Shown here one piece after another: positions 17,958-27,050 of a DNA stretch of 64,000 nt. The translations under genes and the position numbers were made by a program. The notes under the pieces are model-generated. The model was not told the origin of the DNA, ran no database searches, and saw nothing but the letters and a program-made list of their open reading frames with translations. Numbering within the stretch: position 1 is the stretch's first letter; each line of letters starts with the position of its first letter. Source of the DNA: Epithemia pelagica (taxonomy: Eukaryota; Bacillariophyta; Bacillariophyceae; Surirellales; Surirellaceae). The stretch lies in assembly GCA_946965045.2 (NCBI GenBank), contig OX337228.1, positions 4,402,001-4,466,000 of the forward strand, read 5' to 3'.

Positions 17958-19247
17958 ATGTCGCTAGGGAGTGATTGGCATCATTTGGCGGAAGCGAGTC
18001 TTTGGGCGGTCTTTCCTACAATGACAATGGACGACGACCATACCCAAACCAAAAGTATTTTGATGGAGGCACGAAATGGAAGCTCTTCTTCTATTCCATT
18101 AGAATCTACTATTCCCTCAGAGAAAGGATCTCAAATGGGGGAGGACGAAGATGGCATCACATTGGTCGCCAAGTATTCCAAGGAACGAATCTCGTTGCCA
18201 AACTTGTCCTCAAGCACTACGATAGGGGACGTAAAATCAATGCTGCAAGCAAGAACACGTATACTTCCCAAGCGCCAGAAGTTTATTGGTCTTGTGGCCC
18301 AGCAAGGAGGTTCCAAAGGAGTTACAGATGATCTACCGCTGTCAGGGCTGAAAGCCAAGACCAAAACAGGGGCTTCCAAAACGAAGTCCGGTGGACCAGT
18401 TGTTCACGAATTCATTCTCATGGGAACACCCGAGGAGGAAATTTTTGTGGACCCTGGAGATCGAGATGACTTGCCTGATGTTATCGACGATTTCGATTTG
18501 GATTTCAATGCAGGATCGGAGGAATGGCTTCGACACGTTGCGAATCAGGAGAATCTGAAATCCTTCACTGACAAGACAGAAATACACATGATGAATCCTA
18601 CCAGGGGAAAGCCCTTGCTTGTTTTGGACTTAGATCATACTCTGTTAGATTTCAGCTCCAAACGACTACAACGTTCTTCCTCGCAAAGCACAGCTGCGGA
18701 GATGATGAAAAGACCATACATGGATGCCTTTCTAACACAGTGCTACCAATACTACGACCTGGCTGTGTGGAGCCAAACCTCGTGGCGATGGCTGGAAACA
18801 AAGCTAATCGAGCTGTCCATGTTGAACCATCCTGGATACAGATTCTGTTTTGTGCTCGACAAGACTTCAATGTTTACAATCAAAAGTACTCGTAAAAACG
18901 GAACAAGTGCTCAGCATCATGTGAAACCGTTGCAGATCATCTGGAGCAAATTGCCTCAATTCAATGCTTCCAATACCGTACACGTTGACGACCTGAGTCG
19001 GAATTTTGCTCTTAATTTATCGTCTGGTATTCATGTTTCCGCCTATCATCGCAAAGTTGGAAGAGACGATTCCGAACTCCAAGCATTGGGACATTACTTG
19101 GTCCAGCTCGCGGAAGCAAACGTGAGTTTTGATATTGTTGACTTTCGAGAGTGGCGTTCTGTTTGTGATGGATCAAAGCCTCTACTTTCGCAGGCCATGT
19201 TGGATGATGGAAATGCAGATAAAGGTGATGCGGACTCTGATGTCTGA
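17958..19247 (+). CDS. UBLCP1-like proteasome phosphatase (UBL plus FCP1/HAD)
   Basis: 429 residues from the ATG at 17958; a later Met (MTMDDD) is also possible, since animal UBLCP1 is near 318 residues. A ubiquitin-like domain lies at about 65-155 (ISLPNLSSSTTIGDVKSMLQ ... RILPKRQKFIGL). The HAD/FCP1 phosphatase domain follows, with LVLDLDHTLLDF near residues 220-231 (nucleophile and acid Asp) and the VHVDDLSRNFALN block near the end. A Gly/Ser/Thr-rich loop separates UBL elements. UBLCP1 binds the 26S proteasome through its UBL and dephosphorylates it in the nucleus. The acidic C-terminal tail (DADSDV) is unremarkable. The domain order and motifs make the assignment strong. Confidence 0.9.
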   Translation: MSLGSDWHHLAEASLWAVFPTMTMDDDHTQTKSILMEARNGSSSSIPLESTIPSEKGSQMGEDEDGITLVAKYSKERISLPNLSSSTTIGDVKSMLQARTRILPKRQKFIGLVAQQGGSKGVTDDLPLSGLKAKTKTGASKTKSGGPVVHEFILMGTPEEEIFVDPGDRDDLPDVIDDFDLDFNAGSEEWLRHVANQENLKSFTDKTEIHMMNPTRGKPLLVLDLDHTLLDFSSKRLQRSSSQSTAAEMMKRPYMDAFLTQCYQYYDLAVWSQTSWRWLETKLIELSMLNHPGYRFCFVLDKTSMFTIKSTRKNGTSAQHHVKPLQIIWSKLPQFNASNTVHVDDLSRNFALNLSSGIHVSAYHRKVGRDDSELQALGHYLVQLAEANVSFDIVDFREWRSVCDGSKPLLSQAMLDDGNADKGDADSDV

Positions 19248-19545
19248 AGCCGTAATGATTTTGCAGCTACAAGGGTCATTTCGTCTGTTTTTTAACATCG
19301 CAGAAACATTAGTTCCGTGTCAGCGCTTGGCCGTTACATTCGTATGGTCTCTATTCACCTGACTGGTCTCATGGTTTCTGAACTCCTGAAATATCTCGTT
19401 TCCGGAGAAGTATGATTGTCGCCATCCAATGAAATGCGTAGAATAATGGCACTATTGAAACTCCTAGGTCGCGAGCCAATCAATCTCCCAGATTTCTAGG
19501 TAGACATGTGAGCTTAACTCCAGCCCTGCAGAACCACTGGACGAC
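19248..19545. other. Convergent intergenic gap
   Basis: Spacer between two convergent genes; it should hold both 3' UTRs. Nothing further recognised. Confidence 0.4.
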
Positions 19546-20755
19546 TCAAAAATTTCGATCTCCAACGTCCCCTCTTTTGTTACCGCTTCCTCGAGGGTTT
19601 TCGTCTCTGAAATCATCCCACTTCCTATCAAGAGCAGCAGAAGCGTCCACAAGTGCCGCGTTGTCTTCCAAACCAGCTTTCAACAATTGTTCGTATCTTC
19701 GCGGAGCATCAACTTGTGCAGCCTCTTGCTCTTTTTGTCTTCTGTCCCTCTCGAGCGCCGCTGCCACTTCCCTGTCCGCTAATTCCTCGATCGTCATCGT
19801 AGGTTGGTTCCATCCACGTCGAAATACTTTGCTTCGAATCTCTTCCTTTTTCATTTGTAAAGTTCCACTCGTCGGGTCTCGCGTAATGTGCGTAACCTGC
19901 AACGGCTTCGTCTGAGAAGATGACCGATCGATGCTACTCGGCTGATGAGGATCCGGCCTTCCGTCTTTAGAAAAACGTTGAGATTGTCGATGATCCTGTT
20001 CTTGATGTTTCACCATTCTTGATAACATTGGTAGTTCTGTGATATGAGGTGAGGTCAGTGAAGCTCGTTCCTCGGAGTAGTTGGTACCAAAATTAGGTTT
20101 CACTCTTACCTTGAACTGCACTAGACCATTCCTCAATCGCATCCTGTTTGGCTAAATCTAGAGACTTCAAGGCCAAAGATCTATTCAACGATTCTTGGTC
20201 ATACCCATCCATTTCTTCGCTACCGAGCCCCAAACGTTTCCGACGATCTCTCAACGCTCGGAGCTTTTCCATCTCTTGTTCAACTTGCTTCCTGGCATTG
20301 TATCGTGCAATTTTGGTATCGCGGTTGGTTGAAAATATTTTCTGGTTTTCTTCGTTCCATGAATCAGATACTTCCACAAGTGTGTGGTACTCACATTGCT
20401 CCTGGTCCGATAGCAATTCCATATTTTCCATAGTTTCGAAAAACGTCAACCAAAAGTCGCATGCTCGTTGTAGATTGACAAGTCGATCCCTCATTTTTTC
20501 TCTATTGATAACTGGCAGTTGCGTCAGCGCCTTGGCGAGATAGTGATTGAGCGAGAGCCATGGAATATTGAAAGTGGCCATGTCATCCAATGTTTCATTG
20601 CTTGATATGATTGAATTAGCTCGAACCCATTCCTGCAATGATTCAAGGTTTGGGACAGCCTCTGCCGACCCTCCATTGTTAACGATGGCAACGGCCTTGT
20701 AAAACTTCTCCAAGGCCGCCGAATGATTCTCTGGATCTTGCTCGTGCTCATTCAT
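19546..20755 (-). CDS. TAP42/alpha4-like regulator of PP2A-type phosphatases
   Basis: Two exons: 20755-20110 and 20036-19546, joined across a 73-bp gtaaga...cacag intron in phase 1, giving 378 residues. The start is the ATG of MNEHEQDPEN; the frame upstream is open but carries no support. The N-terminal part is all-helical with RMRDR-type basic contacts (NREKMRDRLVNLQRACDFW, AIARYNARKQVEQEMEKLRA-like). The C-terminus has the hallmark WNQPTMTIEELADREV, RRYEQLLKAGLEDNAALVD and DDFRDENPRGSGNKRG. TAP42/alpha4/TAP46 binds free catalytic subunits of PP2A, PP4 and PP6 and links them to TOR signalling. Length and motif order fit the plant/yeast members well. Confidence 0.88.
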
Positions 20756-20953
20756 GGTTCTTCTGATGCGAAGGAAAGATGAAAGATGAAAGATGAAAGC
20801 GGGATGGGAGATGGGACTGTTGTGGTTCGTGGTTCGCTTTATCTGAACTGACGGGTCGCAGACAGACTTCATTTCATTTGTTTGGGTCCCGCTTCAACTC
20901 GGTTTCTCGTCATGTCAAAATGAGCAAAAGCCGTTCATGCAAAGTCGAAAACC

Positions 20954-22567
20954 ATGATGGAAACTTCTGAAACTAAAGAGGAATGGATTGATATCGAGCC
21001 ACCAGACAGTATGCCTGAGGCTGACTCGTCGATCGTGACTTGCTCGGATGGGACAATTGATGGATCAGTTTTGGACGGTGGAGAAATGGAAATTCTTCTT
21101 CAAAGTCTGGATGAGCCATGTGCACCCTTGGCCCCCTCAGTTGAAAGCGCACTTCACCGCTCTTTGTCAGGGATTCTGTCCAGCACGTCGGGTGATTCCT
21201 ACTACGGATTGCCGTTGTCACCGGAAGATGCTGAACAAAGGATGCCTCAGGGAGACGGTGGTCTGACATGGTATGCACTTGTTATTCCGGACTTGTTCTT
21301 CAGTGATGGTAGATTGATAGGAGGTCTCAACAAACGAGATTTTGACACGGGAAAACAAGAAATCAAACCTCGAAGACCCAGTTTACCCATGACGGCGTCT
21401 TCGCTACTTGATTCTCTTACAAAGATAGACGGCGAGAATGGCCCTCGCTATATTTTTCACGGCGTTCTCAATGGATGGCCTGCACTTCGATGCTTTGAGC
21501 TAGTGAGCCTCGAACAGAGACGGCAGTCTACGTCCATGATTCCTTCTCCGAAAGAGATTCTATCAGGACAAATCTTGTGGATGACCATCTGGAGGTCGAA
21601 TGTCGAAGGAACACAGGGAATTGCTCCTGCCCTGCCCAATGAGCGCCGTATTCATCGTGCAATCTTACGTGGTGCTCCGTGGACAGCTCGAGGTCTGTAA
21701 ATGGGACTCCTCTTCATGTTTTGGTTATACTCTGCAGTCTGTCTGAAGTTTTGCTCACCGAATGCTCACTGCTTGTCATGTCTCCTAGGTTGGTCGAAAT
21801 CCTCGTCAGGTTTTGCTTGGTGGTTCGAACCACACCGTCCTAGCTCTCAGCCTCGTCTCACTTATGGAACCGACATGCTTCAGCAACTTGGTGATGATTC
21901 AAAATGTACACATATACACATGGTATCCCATCGGTATGCGGTACGGCGTGAATCGCCGAGAGATCGTCTGACGTACCATTCTGTCTGCTTGTTAGAGTGG
22001 GAACACGGGCAGTACTGCACAGTTGTAGAGTGTGCCTACCTGAACGGCATGGGCGGATACAATGGGAAAAGTAACTGGTGCGAAGATCGAGATGCGGTCA
22101 TTCCTGCATTGTACAAAGCCATTCCACCAGAAATGGTTTGTCCATGGCGAATGACATCTGCCGAGATTCGTTGTTTCGATGTTTCGTCGAGAAACCTTGA
22201 GGAATTCAAAGAATTCGTTGCCAAATACGAAGGTAAAGATCAACGGTTTGTGGATCCGCAGTATAGTTTCTCGCACCCTGCTCGTTTGACCTTTCGATCC
22301 AAAAAGCATATTGCACAATACCTCCTGAACTACATTCAACGTGACTCCACGTACGCCGAATTGAAACGAAATTGTCAAACATTTGCCGCGGACTTTTGTG
22401 CCTTTGTTGCTGGAAAGAAGAATATCGTTCCTTTCCATCCAGTGTCACGGATAGACTATCAAAATCGAACATATCTATTCCTTTACGATTCGTACATGTA
22501 CGAGAGTCGCGAAGAGAAACGGAAAAAGAAGCAATCATTCAAGAAAAAATCGGAATCTGTAATTTAG
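20954..22567 (+). CDS. NCQTFA-motif protein, possible papain-fold enzyme
   Basis: Two exons: 20954-21692 and 21789-22567, 505 residues. The 96-bp intron starts with the less usual donor gtctgt and ends tctcctag; this choice keeps the frame (ARG|WSKSS). The N-terminal third is acidic and disordered. The C-terminal half is rich in conserved-looking Cys, His, Trp and Tyr: HIHMVSHRYAV, WEHGQYCTVVECAYLNGMGG, and finally YAELKRNCQTFAADFCAFVA. The NCxxFA pattern in a helix, with an upstream His, resembles the permuted papain-like (LRAT/NlpC-P60) fold, which would make Cys the nucleophile and an upstream His the partner. This is inference. The end is Lys/Arg-rich (KRKKKQSFKKK), probably cytoplasmic or nuclear. 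Confidence 0.7.
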
Positions 22568-22645
22568 TGGTATCATTAAGGCAAAACGGCAATTGAAAGT
22601 CTATGCAAGAGTAATCTCTCCTAGGCTTTATCCCAGTGACAATGC

Positions 22646-24150
22646 TTAGTCATACATATCTTCATCATTGTCTCCGTCATTGTTATTGTCGTTGTTACCG
22701 TCATTGTCGTTGCCGTTTCCACCACCTCCACCAAAGAAGCCCCCGTCGTCTCCCATAGAATCCATCAAAAGATTGGCGGCCAATGCTTCGTTCTTATCGC
22801 AAGCCAAAAACGCTTGTGCGGCTTCCGCTCTGTCGAAACCCATTTCTGTGAGACGATCCACAGCCGCCATCTCTTCGTCGGTCAGGCGCAACACTTGCGG
22901 GGATCCCATCCCACCACCTCCAGGTGCACCGCCAGCCCCACCCATTGCCTGCATCATAAACTGTTGTAATTGTTCTGGAGGCATTTGTCCAATCATCTGG
23001 GCCGTCGCACGCAATTGCTCTGGTGAGAGACCCATCATTGTGGCCATTTGCTGCAGCTCGTCCGCGCTCATGCTATTAATCATTTGAGCCATCTGCGCAG
23101 GATTTCCAAGTCCTCCCAGAGCCCCAGCTCCTAAGCCGCCAGCTCCCGGACTGCTGGAGCTGCTATTCGAGGTAGCCGTGGAGGAGTCTGGACCTGACGA
23201 GGAAGAAGTGTCGGTGGTTTCGGTTACAGGCTCATTCATCATTTGCAAAAACAGGGCCTGGTTGTCATTAATTTCTTGTAGCAATTGAGGTTGTTGCTGA
23301 CCGATTTGACTCAATACACTCTGAAGCATCTGCGGATTGGATTGCACCAATCGGCGCAAATCATTGAACTGAGGATGATTTCTCAGAGCCTGAAGAGTCT
23401 GTGATGACGATGAAGACGAGGATGTGGCCGCCGGCGTTGGAACTGACGAGCTCCCTGCCGAACCCACATTAATTCCTTCCGGAATTCCATTCGTCAAGAA
23501 TTCGACTGCCATATCAGGGTTTCCTTGCGCCGCACGCAAGCAATGACGCACTTCCTCCTCCGGAAATCCCATGGCGGTCAAATTACCAATCACTTCTGGT
23601 GGGAAGTCCGCTGATTGCCCCGAAGGAGCGGCTGGTGTTGAGGTTGTTGTGGATGTCGGCGCGGGTGTCGCTGCAGTGGTTGCTGCAGCCGGTGCGGTGG
23701 CTGGAGTAGAGGAGGCAGCAGCAGGAGCGGCAGGTTCAGCTGTAGGTGCAGCAGCTGTTGACTGGGCTGATGCTTTTGGAGTTGCGGTTGCTGCCGCTGT
23801 TGCCTTCTTGGCCTTCGCAATCATGACCACCAAGAAATCATTCTCCTTCACACCAATCTCGGAAAGAACATCTTCATCTTTCAGGACCTTTCCCGACTTT
23901 ATTAATTTCATGTTAGCAGCTGGTAAATCTGATTTGGCAGTTTCCTATAGTTTCAGAAACATGGTATAAGGTCAGCATCAAGCGTGTGGGTAATCCAAGA
24001 ATGATTAATTTCGACTCTTTGTTCCGCGACGGGGGCCAATGGGCGCGCAAGTGGACTTACGATCACGGCTTTCACTTCTGCCACCGTGTTGGACTCCTCG
24101 ACCTGAATGTCAAACTTGCCACCTGTCAAAGTTTTAACAAGCAGCTTCAT
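22646..24150 (-). CDS. RAD23: RAD23 ubiquitin-shuttle and DNA-repair protein
   Basis: Two exons: 24150-24061 and 23944-22646, 462 residues, joined across a 116-bp gtaagt...ctatag intron in phase 0. The domain order is diagnostic: N-terminal ubiquitin-like domain (1-76, MKLLVKTLTGGKFDIQVEES), Ala/Pro/Thr linker, UBA1 (about 145-186, NLTAMGFPEEEVRHCLRAA), XPC-binding domain (about 213-269, LRNHPQFNDLRRLVQSNPQM) and UBA2 (about 382-426, LTEMGFDRAEAAQAFLACD). A Gly/Asn/Asp-rich tail ends DEDMYD. RAD23 carries polyubiquitinated proteins to the proteasome and stabilises XPC/RAD4 in nucleotide excision repair. The intron inside the UBL and low-complexity linkers are normal for the family. Confidence 0.95.
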
Positions 24151-24392
24151 GGTCTTCTATCTTTCCCTGGAAAATGCGCCGCTTAGAAATAGTCTTGCAA
24201 CTTTGACTTCTTGATACGGGTATTGGGTGTTGCGGTGGGAGCAAATGATGAGATATGAGATGTGAACAGAAGCTGGTGGAAATGCTGTCTGATCGTCTGT
24301 CCGATCTCTCAACCGAACCCAACCATTCTCCACGCTCGTGGCCATCCGTCGAAAACTAGGTCGCATCCATTCTTGTTTCTTTTTTGTCGACC

Positions 24393-25088
24393 ATGACGGA
24401 ACCGGAGAAGGAGACGTTACGGGAGTGGGTGATGCAACTCGCGGAAATCAATGTGAGTGCTGATCATGGGAACTCCCAGACTCTTCGTCTATCTAAAGCC
24501 GAGCGCAAAGCAAGACGCGAAGCTCAAAAGTCCAAGAAACAAGCAGACCGTACGGAGCGAACGGAGCGAAAGAGACCACGAGTTAGTCAACCGGGGGAAG
24601 ATGGGAGGGCTGTCGCAAAGTCCTTGTCGGATTTGAGGCCAAGGACCATCCATAGAAATCATCCGCTGATTCTCGCTATGAAAAGTTTTGCATCGGATGG
24701 ACAGGTTGCCTACCGACAGAGACTATTTGTGGGAGATTCGGCATCCCATCATCGCAAACGACGATGGGACGAAGTAGGAATCCAACCACGTAGCCGGGAC
24801 TATGGAGGGATTGGCTTGGCGCGACCAAGTCTTTTCTTGTCGTTTGACGATCCCTCTTGGCTTCCTAAACTTGAGCAAGAATTTGCGGAACACGTCCCCG
24901 GATTCTTTGGAAAACAACGTACGAAAGCTATGAAGAAGCAGCTCAACGCTAACATGCTTTGGAAGCGTTTGTTGAATGAGAAACAGCAACAGAACAATCC
25001 AAGAAAAAGGAAAAAATTGAATCATGTTACGAAGGCCTCCACGGATGATCGGGTAGAAGCACTTCTTCGAACTGGAGCCGATTTGTAA
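24393..25088 (+). CDS. Uncharacterised basic protein, probably nuclear
   Basis: 231 residues from the ATG at 24393 (MTEPEKETL); the gene is divergent from RAD23, with 242 bp between the starts. It is very rich in Lys and Arg, with several bipartite nuclear-signal-like runs (KAERKARREAQKSKKQ, NPRKRKKLN). The most ordered part is residues 140-200: GGIGLARPSLFLSFDDPSWL then FAEHVPGFFGKQRTKAMKKQ and NANMLWKRLL. That GFFGKQRTKAMK-type segment looks conserved and is not low complexity. I do not recognise a named family. A nucleolar or RNA-associated role would fit the composition but is a guess. Confidence 0.7.
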   Translation: MTEPEKETLREWVMQLAEINVSADHGNSQTLRLSKAERKARREAQKSKKQADRTERTERKRPRVSQPGEDGRAVAKSLSDLRPRTIHRNHPLILAMKSFASDGQVAYRQRLFVGDSASHHRKRRWDEVGIQPRSRDYGGIGLARPSLFLSFDDPSWLPKLEQEFAEHVPGFFGKQRTKAMKKQLNANMLWKRLLNEKQQQNNPRKRKKLNHVTKASTDDRVEALLRTGADL

Positions 25089-25429
25089 ACTATTGTGCAG
25101 CTTTCGCCAACATGACTTATGTCTTATGTCCCCTACATACCTAATTCATAGATGTAGGCTCGGCCAAGCTCACACTTGAGTGGTGTATGAATAGTTGCTA
25201 TCGAATGCATCTTTATTAAATTTACATTTACATGGGTCTAAGAGCTTTTGCGCGATGTGCTTCTATCTGGCCAGAACATATGCCCTCTATCTTGATATCC
25301 TTGCACCTCTTTCTATCGAAGAAGCAATCTCCTTCGTGCATCAATGTACAACATGGTGTCTGGACTGGAGCATCCCTCTAGCCTCGTCTTATAATGAACG
25401 GCGAACCAATGGTTCCCTCTGATCCTTCA
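25089..25429. other. Convergent intergenic gap
   Basis: Lies between two convergent genes. Short open frames are present but none with support. No motif recognised. Confidence 0.4.
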
Positions 25430-26020
25430 CTATTTCACTTCTTTCGTGCTCAAGTCTATGCTTTCTGCGGCCGGCCATACAAGGAATCGGCCACGTCTCT
25501 GAGGAGTCTGCGTCCAAACAATGAATCGCCCCCGCTTTTGATACGACGGCGACAGAGAAAGGTCTTGTGTGGTATCGTCACAATCGTGATGGGGAACAGA
25601 CAAAGGGCGAGGATATTCAGCCGCACTGTCATGGCACGAATGGTCTTCCTTGACCTGTGTATCGACAAGAACGCTTGAATCCTGACATAGCTCGGTATCG
25701 ACGTAATCCAGGGGCGGACGATCCTCCACACCCGGTGCGAATGAAACATAGTCCTGCTTTGGCATGGGCGAGAGAGACATGTTGTAGCTATTGGCCTGGT
25801 CTTCACCGTCAGATTGCTTGTCCAATGTTCTAAATCTTGTTTGTGAGGTCGGGGGGAGAAGACGTCCAACCATGTTCGTTATTGTGGCATCATAAGAATT
25901 GGAATCGATTGTTGGGGGAGGTTTTGTGTCAAAAAGTAGAAAAGAATTACTCCTATTGCGAGCTGGCACACGAAGTGCATCTGACGCGAACAATCTCCGT
26001 CGCAGTTTTTGGCCATAGAC
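25430..26020 (-). CDS. Uncharacterised protein with twin RGRFxVW motifs (5' end unresolved)
   Basis: The open frame runs from 26020 to the stop at 25430 without an ATG at its start. Just upstream is a good acceptor (cttattgtag ending at 26021), so an upstream exon that I could not place is likely. About 196 residues are visible. The body is polar and Ser/Thr/Asp-rich. The C-terminus has two close copies of one motif, KRGRFIVW and RRGRFLVW, 13 residues apart. The motif repeats and even composition suggest a real gene. Such arginine-Phe-Trp motifs could be docking sites, but no function can be named. Confidence 0.45.
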   Translation of the reverse strand, partial: VYGQKLRRRLFASDALRVPARNRSNSFLLFDTKPPPTIDSNSYDATITNMVGRLLPPTSQTRFRTLDKQSDGEDQANSYNMSLSPMPKQDYVSFAPGVEDRPPLDYVDTELCQDSSVLVDTQVKEDHSCHDSAAEYPRPLSVPHHDCDDTTQDLSLSPSYQKRGRFIVWTQTPQRRGRFLVWPAAESIDLSTKEVK

Positions 26021-26849
26021 CTACAATAAGACACTGTATGGTACAATATAGAGTAGAGAGCCCTATGAAACGTGGCAAGAGGCCCTTTTATTGTCGGGAT
26101 TGTTCTTTAGGAGTAGAATGTAACAGTGACACGGACACGGGTAGCTGGTGCGCCAACGGCAAGTAGGAGTAACTCTTTCACGGGCGACCAGTAACCATGA
26201 CCAGGGCTTACCAATTACTCCCACCAACGGAGCGAACTCGGGGAGCAAAAACCAAAAAATCTACCTCTAGACAGGGTAGGTTGGTACAATAGGAGTACGT
26301 CGTAGGTACTCCTAGTGTCTAGTCTACCTCCGGGTACCCTACGTAGAAAGCCTACCAGAAATTCAAATCTGGAACATAAATTTTTCTTTAAAAAGTTTGG
26401 CCGATTCGACCACTGAACATATCAAAAAATTCCTCACATTCGATTTCCTGTAGAGAATTTTTACCCCAAGCCTTGAAAACCACTTTGAAAATTGAGTGAT
26501 TTTCCGTTGCGTAGGAAAATGTACTGGGGTATACTTGTCCTCACCATGAGGACAGCGGTAGACTAGACACTAGCTAGCTCCTACGTACTCCTCTACTGAG
26601 CTTCACCTAGTAGAGACGTCTCGCAACTCGCATCCCCAAGACCGATATGATAAAGCTCGCGAACTTTTTTGCGGGGACTCGCACATCGTTGGTATCTTTT
26701 CGCCTTTGCACTTTCATCTTTCATCATCTACTAACAGACAGTCGTGTAGACTTATTCTGTGGAAACTACAATACAATAGGGCTCCTTGTCCCTCTTGTCT
26801 GTAGTGCTAGACTTCACGATTCACGTGGAAATACGACACGTTTACTCCG
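26021..26849. other. Intergenic region upstream of the copia insertion
   Basis: No gene with support. Recurrent gap motifs occur at about 26109 (TAGGAGTAGA), 26165 (GTAGGAGTAAC), 26290-26320 (ATAGGAGTACGTCGTAGGTACTCC in two overlapping parts) and 26575-26600 (GCTCCTACGTACTCCTCTAC). A first exon of the preceding minus-strand gene may be hidden here. Confidence 0.45.
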
Positions 26850-26960
26850 CAAAATACGCGCATGATAGTGACTCGAAAATAAAATTGTGTCTATCTCATG
26901 CCTCAAGCTTAGAGGCCTAAACTATCGCTAAATTTCGCCCAGTACCATAGCCATATTTTG
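26850..26960 (-). repeat. LTR of copia element (3' LTR in element orientation)
   Basis: 111 bp, identical to 33009-33119. On the plus strand it runs CAAAATACGC ... CATATTTTG, so the termini are a 7-bp inverted repeat (CAAAATA/TATTTTG) rather than the common TG...CA. A polypurine stretch (GTGAGGGGAC on the minus strand, 26961-26970) directly precedes it, as expected for a 3' LTR. Confidence 0.85.
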
Positions 26961-27050
26961 GTCCCCTCACAGTTCTACCGCTCATTAGTGGGGTAACTGT
27001 GCCTTTTCTTCATCCATCATTCCATCTAGACCTGCTTAGAGTCCCAAATA

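Noticed and set aside
22668-23969. Long plus-strand open frames opposite RAD23
   Set aside because: They are Ser/Ala/Val/Pro-rich mirror frames of low-complexity codons in RAD23 and show no domain.
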